Shown: positions 22,066 through 31,567 of the stretch, piece after piece
Layout of the letters: each line of letters begins with the position of its first letter
How positions within the stretch are numbered: position 1 is the stretch's first letter
NCBI GenBank assembly: GCA_002900995.3
Contig: PJEW03000034.1
Span: 1 to 32,330, forward strand
DNA length: 32,330 bases
Reading direction: 5' to 3'
From: Ganoderma boninense
Taxonomy: Eukaryota > Basidiomycota > Agaricomycetes > Polyporales > Polyporaceae
Translations under genes and position numbers: made by a program
The notes under the pieces: generated by a model
The model's database searches: none
Told to the model about the DNA's origin: nothing
The model's input: only the letters and a program-made list of their open reading frames with translations

Positions 22066-22522
22066 GCGACGGGCGAAAGAAGGCGAAAGCGAAGTGTCGC
22101 GGGCGAAAGCGAAGTAATGTACGATAGTCGCTTGTATCGAGTCGTCGAGTAATCGCGATTAGCTTGCCGGTACGTCTTCTTGGCACTGCTTGATGGCTTG
22201 GGCCGCCTCGGGATGTTCCGCCTCGGAGACCGCGCGACACATCGTGTTCGAGAAGCACCGCTTCTTCGGGACCGAGGGCATGGAAGCATTCGACGGGCGG
22301 GGCGCCCAAGAAGGCGCGCGTCGGTGAAGCCTGGTAGAACCCTCGGCGACGGGGGCTTGGTAAACGTCGAGCGGGTGCAGAAGGGTAACGATGCCGCCGG
22401 TTTGCTAGGCATAAAGGACGGTCTCGACGCTGGTGGTGTTCCTCCTCCCCCAGCTTCGTGCCGCCTCTTGCTCCTCATTCGTCCTTGCTTTCTTCATCCA
22501 CCGCTACACCACTGCCACCCTC
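22066..22522. other. spacer between antisense ORFs B and C
   Basis: Contains a short duplication (GGCGAAAGCGAAGT at about 22081 and 22101). A minus-strand coding-like stretch at about 22290-22160 (KKRCFSNTMCRAVSEAEHPE) has no start or partner exon I can assign. The last 80 bases are pyrimidine-rich and probably hold the promoter and leader of ORF C. Confidence 0.35.
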
Positions 22523-24176
22523 ATGTCCCCCACCGCCCCACGCCAAGACACAGGCCCGGCCGACAAGCCCGACGGCCTCACGCAAGCGCGCTCCTTCATC
22601 GCGCAATTACGAGGGATGGAGCCGACGGTCGAGGACGACGACAAGGCCCACATCGGGTGGGTCGAGGACATGGCGATCGCTCTGGTACGTCGCTCATCGC
22701 TTTTCGCTTGTAACACTGACGCGACTGTTTTTGCAGGGGAGCGCCTCGGAAGCGGGCGAAGAGCCCGAAGAAATCGAACGGCTCGCGGACCAGGTGTTCA
22801 CCGAGCACCAGACTCAGCTGTCTTCGCTTTTCGAAGACTGGCCCGACTGGGCAAGCCCCGACATCACCGGCGCGTACGAACGCGCGAAGGAGGCGGCCAA
22901 AGCTGCCAAGGCCGCCGCAGCCGCCGAACGCGATCGCAAGACCGCCGAAAGCAACGCGCGACTCGCGGCTTTCCTCGCGGAGAAGAAGCGGGCGCTCGAG
23001 GAGAAGAGGCAGGCACGCGCGACCGCTGCCTCGACTACCCCTGGGGCGACGGGACTCGCCTCCCCTGCGCGTATCCTCCCTCCTCAACCACCGGTCGCGT
23101 CAACCTCCACGACTCGAGGCACGGGCGACGGCGGCGCGAAGCGTAAGCGCGACTCTTCGACTGTCGCTGGCGAACCCGAGGCGAAGAAGACTTGCGCGAA
23201 GGCGGCGCAAAAGGATCCCGGGCCTGTGCTGGCCCACGTCATCGATCCGGAGCGCATGGTTCGTCTTTCCGTTTTCGCGCTGTTTTCGCTAATTTGATAG
23301 TTTTTCGCTGTTTTCGATAGTGCGACAACTGCGCGAACAAGCGCGCCGTCTGCGAGCCGCTTCGCGACCACACCCGCTGCCGGCGATGCTGGAACGACCA
23401 GAAGGGGTGCAAGCACGGGTCGATGTCTTACGGCGAGTGGTACCGGACACTTCGCTCGGACCCGAGCGAACTAGGTGGGTCTCGCTCGACTTTCCTTGCT
23501 CTAGGCCGACTCACGGATCGGGCGACAGCAACTCCTGCCCTGCCGACCGGCTCTTCGCCAGCGACTCCTGTCGCTTCCTCGAGTCGCGCGCCGACTCTTC
23601 CGGCACTCCCCCAGACTCCCACTCCTGCCGCACCTCGTCGTCCTCGCGCGCCGGCTTCGCTCCTGCCTGCGCCGATTCTCTTCAACTTCGAGCCGATGCC
23701 GTCGCCTCCTCCTCCTCAGGCACCCATTCCTCCGGCGACGACTCCCACGACTGCCCCTCCCCCTTCGACACCCAACAGGCCGCAGCCGCAGGCGACGGGC
23801 GAATCGAGGCGCACGACTGACCGCCTGGAGTCCGCGACGATCGCCACAATTGGCGCGTACGTGCAGTCGGGGCCGGCGAACTTCGGTCACGCCGTGCACG
23901 AGTTCAGCACGGACGCACTGCGTCAAGAAGGAATTCCGGGCGACGGGCGACGACAGGTTCGCGCAGTCCGGAACGAGATCGCATTCGCTCGAGCGCGAAT
24001 GGCGGTGCTGGAGGGCACGGTGGCGGGCCTCGAGGCGTACGAGCGCGATCTGCTCGCTCGTCTTCGTTGCGAGGCTCGGGAGGCCGCGAATGCGCTCGTG
24101 GGCGACGGTGAGCCGATGAACGAGGATCCGGGCGACGGGGCGAACGCAGGCGACGCGGGCGGCGGAGCGGCTGGTC
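22523..24176 (+). pseudogene. ORF C: Zn(II)2Cys6-like protein, interrupted by a hAT element
   Basis: Exons 22523-22684, 22737-23258 and 23321-24176, with introns of 52 and 62 nt in phase 0. The last coding piece resumes beyond the transposon at 31222-31316. The full product would be about 544 aa. The N-terminal part is acidic and helical. An Ala/Lys/Glu-rich helix covers about residues 115-160, probably a coiled coil. Cysteines at 229, 232, 239, 248, 251 and 258 have spacing C-x2-C-x6-C-x8-C-x2-C-x6-C, identical in form to fungal Zn(II)2Cys6 clusters; the first Cys is the first codon of exon 3. A Pro-rich linker and a second helix follow. The tail beyond the insertion is very basic. A DNA-binding role is possible but unproven. 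If the hAT end is read through, the frame stops at 24269-24271. Confidence 0.6.
24169..24176. repeat. target site duplication, left copy
   Basis: GGCTGGTC, identical to 31214-31221 at the other end of the transposon. The 8-bp length is characteristic of hAT elements. Confidence 0.9.
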
Positions 24177-24191
24177 TAAGGCTGAGCACGG
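24177..24191 (+). repeat. left terminal inverted repeat of the hAT element
   Basis: TAAGGCTGAGCACGG; one mismatch to the inverted right end at base 7. Directly follows the left target duplication. Confidence 0.9.
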
Positions 24192-24372
24192 CTCGAGCCG
24201 TGGATAATCCAGAGCTGAATCCACGGATCGGACGAAAATTTTGGGCCCGATCCAGAGCCGCGCAGCTCTGAGCCGCGCATCGAGCCGTATCCGAAGATCC
24301 GTATCCAAAATCCGTGGCTCAATCCACGGATTGAGCTGTATCCACGGATTTTTTGACTTATCCATGGATATG
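24192..24372. repeat. subterminal repeats, left end of hAT
   Basis: A TATCCACGGAT-like word or its complement recurs at about 24198, 24219, 24311, 24321, 24339 and 24359. The right end has related words at about 31051, 31142 and 31193. In hAT elements such subterminal words are commonly transposase binding sites; that use here is inferred. Confidence 0.65.
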
Positions 24373-24677
24373 GCTCAAAAGTTGAACTGGAGAGGCACAA
24401 TTGAGCCACAACTAAGAAATTCAACCACTTGAGGACAGCCTGAGGGCTCGCTTTGAGCAATTCAAGCTTGCAATATTTACTAGTCATCAGCATAGGCTTA
24501 TAACTCTGTAAAAGCTTGAGTCCAGGTCCGAGATGACAATGCATAAGCAACACCAAGGCAAAGTTGGACAAACATGTAAACATCTATTCACCACTTGACT
24601 GCTATTCATACAAAGCCAAAACACATATACTCTCAGACGCAAATGACATGACATGCATATACACCACCCTCTGAACT

Positions 24678-27600
24678 TTACTCGACCTCGATGACCTCAT
24701 GGGCAGCTCCAGCACGGCCAGCCGCTACAACTCCGGGCTGGCCTGCACCCTGGCGCTCCTTGCGGCGTGCCTCCCGGATCACACCGACGCTCTCCTCATC
24801 TGGAACCAGGCCCGGAATTGTCGCCCAGGACCCGAGGAGGGTGCTCGCACGCACAGACTCATCTCCGAGGGAGTGGCGGAGACGAGAGACCGTGAGGCGG
24901 CCACGCGAGAAGGCCCTCTCGGCTTCGACAGATGTCGCTGAATGGAAGGGAAGTCAGTGTCAAATGGTTAAGTGATACACTTAAAATACCGCACCGGGGA
25001 TGGACAAGAAATCCAGAGCCATACGAGCCAGAGGAGCATCGCGCGGGCTCGCAAGAAGAGCATTCCAATAACCCATCGGCTCCATGACGGAGTCAAGGGT
25101 TGGGGCCTCGAGGTAAACCTCAAGCGCGTCGATGTTCTGAGCCGCAGCGGGTTTCAGAACCCCCTGGAACATCGCGCGTGTGGCCTGAGGAGCCGAGAAT
25201 GTGTCAGTATGCCGTCCGAGGCAATGTACGACGTTAGAGCTCACCGCGTTGGCCGAGGCTTGGGCACTAAGACGGCCCGGACGACGGGCAGGTCCAGGGT
25301 GAGCAGCGGGGTCAGGCTGGGCTTCGCGAGCTTCGGGTGCGGCGGAGGGCTTGTAGTTAGCACGCCACTCTGAGACGACGAGCTCGCGGGCCTTCGCAAC
25401 CCAGTCCTCCATCCAACCCTGGTTGCGAAAGTACTGTAGTTTGTATCGTGGGTGGAGAACTGTATACGGTGTTGAATTAGCACTTCGTGTGGCTCAATAT
25501 ACATGCAAAAACTTACTCATCGCCACGCGGTAGACAATACTCTCGTCGGTGAGAGAGTAGTACTTATCGAGGACCGAGCGCCCTCGGTACGCTGCAGCAC
25601 GCACAATGGGAGGGAGGTCGTCGTCGTTGCGGAACTTATCGAGATGTTCCGTGAGAAGGTCGATGAAGGGGATCACCTCGTGTACAAGGGCGCGCTTGCT
25701 GCTTGATACAGTGTTTGTGACAAAAAGGAAAGGCTATTGAATGTGAAACGCCACCCAAGTCAGTAAAACAGTGTGTAGGAACGACTACGGCAGGATAAAT
25801 TTGGGACGCACGTGCAAGAGATGATAGAGCTTCTCGAGGATGAGCCACTCGTCATCCTCAAGAATGAAACGGCGAAGGCGAGCCCCAGTGGTGTTCCTGC
25901 CCTGCCGGCCAGGGTTGTTGAACTGGGCCATGTCGCAGACCTCGCCCAGAACATCGCGCATGTCGAGAGCACGCTCGAGGACGAGCGTGACCGTGTTCCA
26001 ACGCGTCCGCACCGCACGAACCAAAACCTCGCTGTTGAGGTCCTCGTTGCCCGCAGCCTCCGCGAGAGCAGCACGCAATGTGGGGTTGTGCCAGATCAGC
26101 TGAGAAAGGCGAATGATCTGGGGGTTCGTCATCAGTTAGCAATTGTGTGTAGGCCCTCGGGAGAAACATTACGAGGACTGCTTTACCTTCTGCAGCGCGA
26201 CGCGTCCACGCTTCACATCGTTCGCCTCGAGCTCGAAGTCGGGCTCGTCCTCGTAAAGACCCTCGAGGATTATGTTGTCGGCAGCCTCGCGGGCGTTGTC
26301 GACCTCCTGGTCGCCCTCTGTGTTGTCGTCCTCGTCCTCCCCGAGGTCCTCAGAGTCTGCAAGGACCCGGTGATCGACGGTCGCCTGTCCCTCGTCCAAG
26401 ACATCGAGCTCCTGCTCCTCAAGACCTTCACCCCCACGGCCGCTCTGAGTGTTAGTCGGGAAGGGCTTGCGACCCTTGTATGCGAACTGCGAGAGACAGC
26501 CCTGTGGCATTGTGGGCTTAGCGCATTCCCGGGTACATAAAAAAAGGGGCTCATGCGCGGCGACATACCTTCACGACGAGGTTCAAAATGTGCCCGAAGC
26601 ACCGCACATGTCCCTCCAGCCCTCGGAACTCCGGAACGATGGCCTGGAGCTCCTTCAGCATGACAATGTTGTTCGCCGCATTGTCTAAGGTACTGCCAAG
26701 AAGCTGAAAAAGTATTAATATGTATTTGCGGTCATGAAACATACGGATTCACCTTTTTCTCAATACCGAAATCTCTGAGACACTCGGCGAGCTTCTCCGC
26801 AAGATATACGCCCGTGTGGGCCGCGGTCAACCTACATGCAGGGCTACTAGTCAGCACTGGTCTCAAAAAAGCGAGATGCAGGCTGGACATACTTAACGAA
26901 GTCCAGGATAAGGTGCTGAAGCTCAGCATCCTTGTACCAATGGACAGTTTATCCCGAGGAAGGCGAACACATTGGGGGACGTCCACCCGTCGACACAGAG
27001 ATGAATGCGGCCCGGGTGGTCCTGTAAGATGAGGTGAGTGATACGCCGAATCTTAGCTGACCGGATGATCATTACTCACGTTAAGGAGATTCACGACGCG
27101 CCCTTTCGCGAACGCCATGACCTCACGGATGTCCCGGCTGACCGAGAAGCGCGACGGGATCTTGACCTTCCCGTAAAGCATGCGCATCATAGCGACAAAC
27201 TCCGGGTCGTCGACAATGGTAAACGGGCGGTGGCGGCGGGCGCACCACATCGCGATCAGGTAGCGGAGTCGGGCAGGTGAGTATGCAGTACCTGCCGCGT
27301 ACGCATCGATCATTTGTGTTTGCGCGGTCTCCTCCGGCTCGCAGAGGAGGCGGTGGCGGGTGAGGTTGCCCGTAGAATCTTGATAATCCTTGCGGTCGAC
27401 GTGCTTCGTCGGGTGGCTACAACGGTAAAGTCAGAGTTGACGTATGGTAACGGCGAGTTCAGTACTTACACCTTGCAAACAAAACGATGAATGATAGTGC
27501 CGTTCTGCTGCCCGACGATTAGCGGGCGCGTGAAGTGGGCGTAAACGTCTGAACGCCACGTCTGGGAGAGCGCATCTGCAAGACCAACTGTCAGCAAGCC

Positions 27601-27947
27601 CCAAGTCAAGAAAACGAGCTGATGGCCGTACCGAGCACCTCCACTGGCGACTTCCCCTGGAATTTGGTGAGGAAGCGGGCGCGCTTCTCGGCGGCGGTCA
27701 AACCCTTCGCCGACCTCGCGGTCTGTGCGGCGACCTGTGCGATGGGGTCTTGGGGGTTGGGCGCATGGTCGTCGTCGTCGTCGTCGAGGTTGCCGCCGTC
27801 CTCAGCGTGGGCTTGCGCGTCCTCACCATCGGAGGGCTCCTTGTCGGATGACTCGACCGTCTTAGTGCGTTTTTTGACGGCTGGAGAGCCACCGCTTGAC
27901 TGAGTGAGAGCGCGAGGGCGTTTGGGGAGGTTAGCTGCGGGAGGCAT
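24678..27947 (-). pseudogene. hAT transposase, 12 exons, one frameshift
   Basis: Exons (minus): 27947-27632, 27575-27470, 27416-27080, 27021-26893, 26831-26753, 26703-26569, 26501-26187, 26117-25812, 25733-25517, 25459-25245, 25184-24995, 24937-24678. Phases agree throughout except for one extra base in exon 4 (T run at 26948-26950). Without it the product is about 867 aa. Seen in order: an acidic disordered N terminus; a BED-like zinc-finger region (FVCK, then STGNLTRHRLLC); the RNase H-like core with catalytic Asp in CVDGWTSPN and in LDNAANN; the C-x2-H motif RCFGHILNLV; an acidic insert; and the hAT C-terminal dimerisation region with SVEAERAFSRGRLTVSRLRH, whose Glu is the likely third catalytic residue. 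Its role is to excise and reinsert the element. The frameshift should inactivate it unless it is a sequencing error. Confidence 0.9.
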
Positions 27948-29089
27948 TGGGGAATAGATGACTAGAAGTGCGGAAACTGGGCTTAGGGCTACTGTACGCA
28001 AGACGGACTCTGACAGACCTGTGCTCACCTGGGGCTCGTAATATACGCCGCCTCCTGGACCTCCGGCCCGCAAGTCCCTCCTCATGTTCGACGCGCCACG
28101 TAAATTTGAGGGGAAGTAAGAGTCATTTCAGACTCATACGGGCATGCTCCAGGTCGTGTGGTAGGTGTTCTTTCGCTTGTCGGACTTTGTGGCGCCTTCA
28201 CCATGCGGTCACCACTTTGTTATCTGCGTGCAGGCGGGTTGACCCTAAAAAAAGTCAGCCAATCCATGAAGGTCGTCTGTAGTAAAAGGTAAAAAAGAGC
28301 CCAAAGAAAACTCACCACAGTCCAATTGCCGACAGTTCGAACTTGAGCAAAGGCTGAAGTGGGCCGAAGCGCCCGGCGTTGAGTACCACGGCTGTGCAGC
28401 CGATGTATTGCGCGTGCGAAACCGCCATCGTCGAGCACTCAGCTGACAAGACCAAGTGAGCTGCGGGCTTCAAAGTGCTGAGGATCGGTGAAGGACCGGA
28501 AAAAGGTGAGAGGAGAAAGATGGCAAGTAGAACGAGCAGCAAATTTACCAGCGCCTAATACCTTGACAGCTTCGAAACCCAACTACCCCACGTTGAGGCA
28601 AGCATGAGCGCTCATCCCTCCCTCATCCAAGCCACCACCACCATACGCTGCCTCAATAATATCTGCCGCTCCCCCCACCCATGCGCCTGCTGTATGGACC
28701 TCTCGCAATCGACTGCGTTCACTAACTCCGCGCTTCCGCGTGCGCGGATCGCAATCTCCGCTCTGCGACAAGCGAGCGCCCGGCTATCTCTCGGAAACAC
28801 GCCGAACAAACACCTCCCATTCACACCTCGAATCAATTCATCGCCTAAGTTCTCGGGCCACCCGCGCCGCAACACATTCGTGAGATGGGGAGAGAAACGG
28901 AATTCACGCCGGCCCGGCCCACGAGAGGCAGTAACTGTGTGTTCTGCGGTGAGTCCCGCAAAGCGGTACAGTACGCTCGAGGAGCAGTCGGAGCAAGTCC
29001 TCTCCCCCCTGTATAAAAGCAAGCACCTCGCTCGACTCTCTGCACATACTACACACCCATTTCCCTGCCTTTGCACCATCATCCTCACC
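27948..29089. promoter_or_regulatory. divergent upstream region of the two hAT genes
   Basis: About 1.1 kb between the transposase start (minus, 27947) and the second gene (plus, 29090). On plus, TATAAAAG at 29012-29019 lies about 70 nt before the ATG, a good core promoter. On minus, a GTGAGT donor at about 28316 and a TTTTTAG acceptor at about 28247 could mark a leader intron of the transposase. An ORF at 28542-28312 with a hydrophobic start (LLVLLAIFLLSPF) runs into that donor. It could be an upstream exon or chance; I do not call it. Confidence 0.45.
29012..29019 (+). promoter_or_regulatory. TATA box of the second hAT gene
   Basis: TATAAAAG preceded by a pyrimidine-rich stretch, 71 nt before the ATG at 29090. 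It argues for that ATG rather than the upstream in-frame ATG at 28604. Confidence 0.55.
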
Positions 29090-30877
29090 ATGTCCGACTC
29101 TGAGCTCGACACCTACGCCAAGATCACGATTCACTACGAACCTCGTACCGTGCTTCACCTCGGACCCCATGCTTCCGTCAACCTAGACGTTGAGGGCAAC
29201 AACCGCAAGGTCTCGGTGAGCACGTCTAGCTCAAAAACCATACAAAATACCTGCTAAATTACTTTCTTTAAAGTTCCTCATCCCCGCTGGCCCTGTTCCC
29301 CAGCACATCACGCTTGGGACCTGCAACCGCTGGGTCGAGATCGTTCAAGGACCCCTTATTAGCAGCTGCGCCATCGACGACGACCAGCGCGAGGTGCTCC
29401 TGCACCTCTTTCTTGCCTACCGCGCCTTTGTTCGCGCCCTGCCCGGCATCAAGAGCGACCACTGGTACAGGTTCGCGGGGCAACTCGTCACGCTTGCGAC
29501 GGAGGCCGGCGAGCGCGAATGCGTTGACGATCACCTGCGCCAAATCATTGAGTGGCTTCACGATGCCCTCCCAGTGGTAAGTCCTGGTTCATATCTTGCA
29601 CGGCAGCCTCTGCAGTACCACTAACATCGCGACTTCCACAGAACATTTTCCTAGACCCGAGTATCCCCCCGATCACCTATAACGACGCTCCACCCCCCGC
29701 TGAGCTTGAGCACACCATCGTCGAGCCCGTGGGTATTTCTCGGAGCAGCAGGTTGCGCTCCGTAAGCACCACGAAGCCACTATCTACCGTCTCGCCTTCG
29801 CCGCACTGCAGACTGTCCCGGACGGCGCGCCACCAGAGGTCTTTGCTCCAATCCTCCTCCAATTCGCGGCTGACGAGGATACTCGTCGTGTCCAACTTGC
29901 CGCCTCGCACCTGGCTGGAGACCTCCCCACAAACAGCGTCACGGACGGCACTCTCCCGACCAGCATCTTCAGCGAAGCGACCCCGGGACGACTGTATATC
30001 ACTGTCGAGCTGCCCGCATAACATTGTCGGATCGGTGCACACGACGCTCGTCGATTTGGTCATGCAATGCTCCCTCCACAAGGTCGAGCCCGACGGCACC
30101 ACAACCGTGCTCCCCATGATTGCTACGTACCCAATCCCTCTTTTGGCTGGGCCCGGTGTTTTTTCCCCTCCCCAGGCCTCTGTGGCGGCCATCACGCCTG
30201 GCGCGCGCACTGAGCTAGTGCCTCCCATGTCGACCATCGCCGCCTTTGCACCTGTCGCGCGCGCACTGCGGCAGTCGCACCCGCATCATCTATCCCTCCC
30301 ACCATGCTCACTGCGCCCACCGCCGCGGGTCAGCATGAGGTCCCCATCGCTGAGGTCCCCCGTCGCGCCAACCGTGGTACAGGTCCCTGTCGCGCCACCT
30401 ACCCTGTCCGCCGCACCATCCACGCCACCAACACCTCTTGCTCCCTCTCTGAGGTCACGCTATGTGCCGCGGCGACTAACTGTCGCTAGGCTTGATAGGC
30501 TGCCCATCGTTCAACACCCACCCCCGGCTCCGGTCCTTGGTACCCCACGCGCGGCCTCTTCCCCGCGGGCGAGCACTACTGCTCCTCGCACCGGCACCTC
30601 CTCCTCTGTGCCTGCCCGCCGTAGCCCTCGCGCTCGCGACGTCGAGACAGCCATTGCGCAGAGGCGCGACGCGACCCTGGCTCGTCGTGAGAGGCAGCGA
30701 GAGGAGCGGGCTGCGCGGGCATTGTCTCGCGCGGCGGTCCGTGCTTCGGTGCGCGCTGCTGGAGGGGATGCGATTGATAGCGACGATTCGATGCCATCTC
30801 TTAGAACGGTAACTGACAGCTCCGACGGCTCAGGCTCCGAGCTTAACTTGTCTTACCTGGATGAGGAGTCGAAGTAG
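29090..30877 (+). CDS. second hAT gene, unknown function (about 554 aa)
   Basis: Exons 29090-29215, 29274-29576 and 29642-30877; introns of 58 and 65 nt have CTAA-type branch sites and keep phase 0. Exon 1 begins MSDSELDTYAKITIHYEP. Exon 2 is well-formed globular sequence (NRWVEIVQGPLISSC, AYRAFVRALPGIKSDHWYRF). Exon 3 stays open to a TAG at 30875-30877, but from about 29733 to 30016 the convincing coding signal is one frame over (FSEQQVALRKHHEATIYRLA). It then returns, implying two compensating indels. The C-terminal third is Pro/Ala-rich, then Arg-rich helical, then acidic (DSSDGSGSELNLSYLDEESK). I recognise no domain. It lies divergent from the transposase inside the same transposon, so it may be an accessory factor or captured cargo. 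A start at 28604 would remain in frame but would put the TATA box inside the gene. Confidence 0.62.
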
Positions 30878-31198
30878 TAGTACTTCTTACTAGCTAGTCT
30901 TAGCATTCTCGCTCGTAGCTTTCGAGCTTGTGGCCTGTATAAAAACACCTGTATGCCCAATAGACCTCATGTATTATGTTCTACTATGCCAATGAATATG
31001 CCGCATGCTCAAAACTTGTCAGATTTTTGTTTGGTTTAGTGCTCGGCTTACGGATTATCCGCAACGGATCTTGAGTTCCCTGGAGCTCTGGTCCAGAGCC
31101 GCGCCCGAGCCGGACTGCGGTGAGCCGGAGCCGCGAGAGCTGTATCCACGGCTCCTTTTCCCGGCTCAGCGCAGATCGAACCGCGCAAGGAGCTGGAT
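30878..31198. other. 3' flank of the second hAT gene and right subterminal region
   Basis: No gene. AT-rich to about 31030, fitting a 3' UTR. Then a GC-rich part with GAGCCG/GGCTC words and TATCCACGG (31142), related to the left end. Confidence 0.5.
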
Positions 31199-31213
31199 CC
31201 GTGCTCTGCCTTA
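31199..31213 (-). repeat. right terminal inverted repeat of the hAT element
   Basis: CCGTGCTCTGCCTTA on plus; its complement matches the left end at 14 of 15 bases. The right target duplication follows immediately. Confidence 0.9.
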
Positions 31214-31221
31214 GGCTGGTC
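31214..31221. repeat. target site duplication, right copy
   Basis: GGCTGGTC, identical to 24169-24176. Confidence 0.9.
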
Positions 31222-31316
31222 CGGGCGAGAACGCGGGCGAAGGCGAAGGCGAAGGCGAGGGCGAGAAGAAAAAGAGGAAGAAGAAGAAGAAGCGGGCTCT
31301 GTCGCCCGAAGTCTGA
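31222..31316 (+). pseudogene. detached 3' end of ORF C
   Basis: With one duplication copy removed, the codon broken at 24176 continues here and the frame stays open to the TGA at 31314-31316, adding 31 residues. The tail is a Gly/Glu repeat followed by a Lys/Arg block (KKKRKKKKKR), which resembles a nuclear localisation signal. The seamless frame shows that ORF C was intact at this point when the hAT element landed. Confidence 0.75.
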
Positions 31317-31479
31317 ATAGAATACGGTTTCTTTGCTTTTGATTATCTTGTATGGTTTTGCTTTCTTGGGCCTTCTTGAATGTGAAAAGGCCGTGTTTTC
31401 TTGACAATTGAAGCGTGATAGTGACCGGAAGCAAAAATGTATAAGGAGAAAAGTAAAGAGACAAGTCTATAGGACTCCC

Positions 31480-31492
31480 CTCCCCCCCACTG
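31480..31492 (-). other. second polypurine tract, internal
   Basis: Minus strand GGGGGGGAGGGGA, preceded by CAGT as at 20365. It lies about 80 bp past the pol stop (31568), but no TG-type LTR start follows. It may therefore be an internal priming site, or the original 3' tract left behind when extra sequence came between pol and the LTR. Confidence 0.45.
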
Positions 31493-31567
31493 AGAAAGTG
31501 ACCGTCCTCGGTCGCTGTCATAGTGAGTTGAAGAGGAAGCTGGTGGCAGGACTAGGAGTCCCGCCTT

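Larger units (their letters stand above)
24177..31213 (-). mobile_element. 7,037-bp hAT transposon with two divergent genes
   Basis: The ends TAAGGCTGAGCACGG (24177-24191) and, inverted, TAAGGCAGAGCACGG (31213-31199) match at 14 of 15 bases. They are flanked by the perfect 8-bp duplication GGCTGGTC. Both end regions carry several copies of a TATCCACGG-like word in both orientations. Inside are a hAT transposase gene on minus (27947-24678) and a second gene on plus (29090-30877), with a shared upstream region between. The element lies within the last coding exon of ORF C. Near-perfect ends and an exact duplication suggest a fairly recent insertion, although the transposase has a one-base frameshift. 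Confidence 0.92.

Noticed and set aside
24177..24271. Natural C terminus of ORF C ending at 24271
   Set aside because: The last 31 codons lie within the hAT terminal region, so this stop is created by the insertion.
28604..29089. Longer start for the second hAT gene
   Set aside because: In frame, but the added residues are low-quality sequence and the good TATA box at 29012 would lie inside the coding region.
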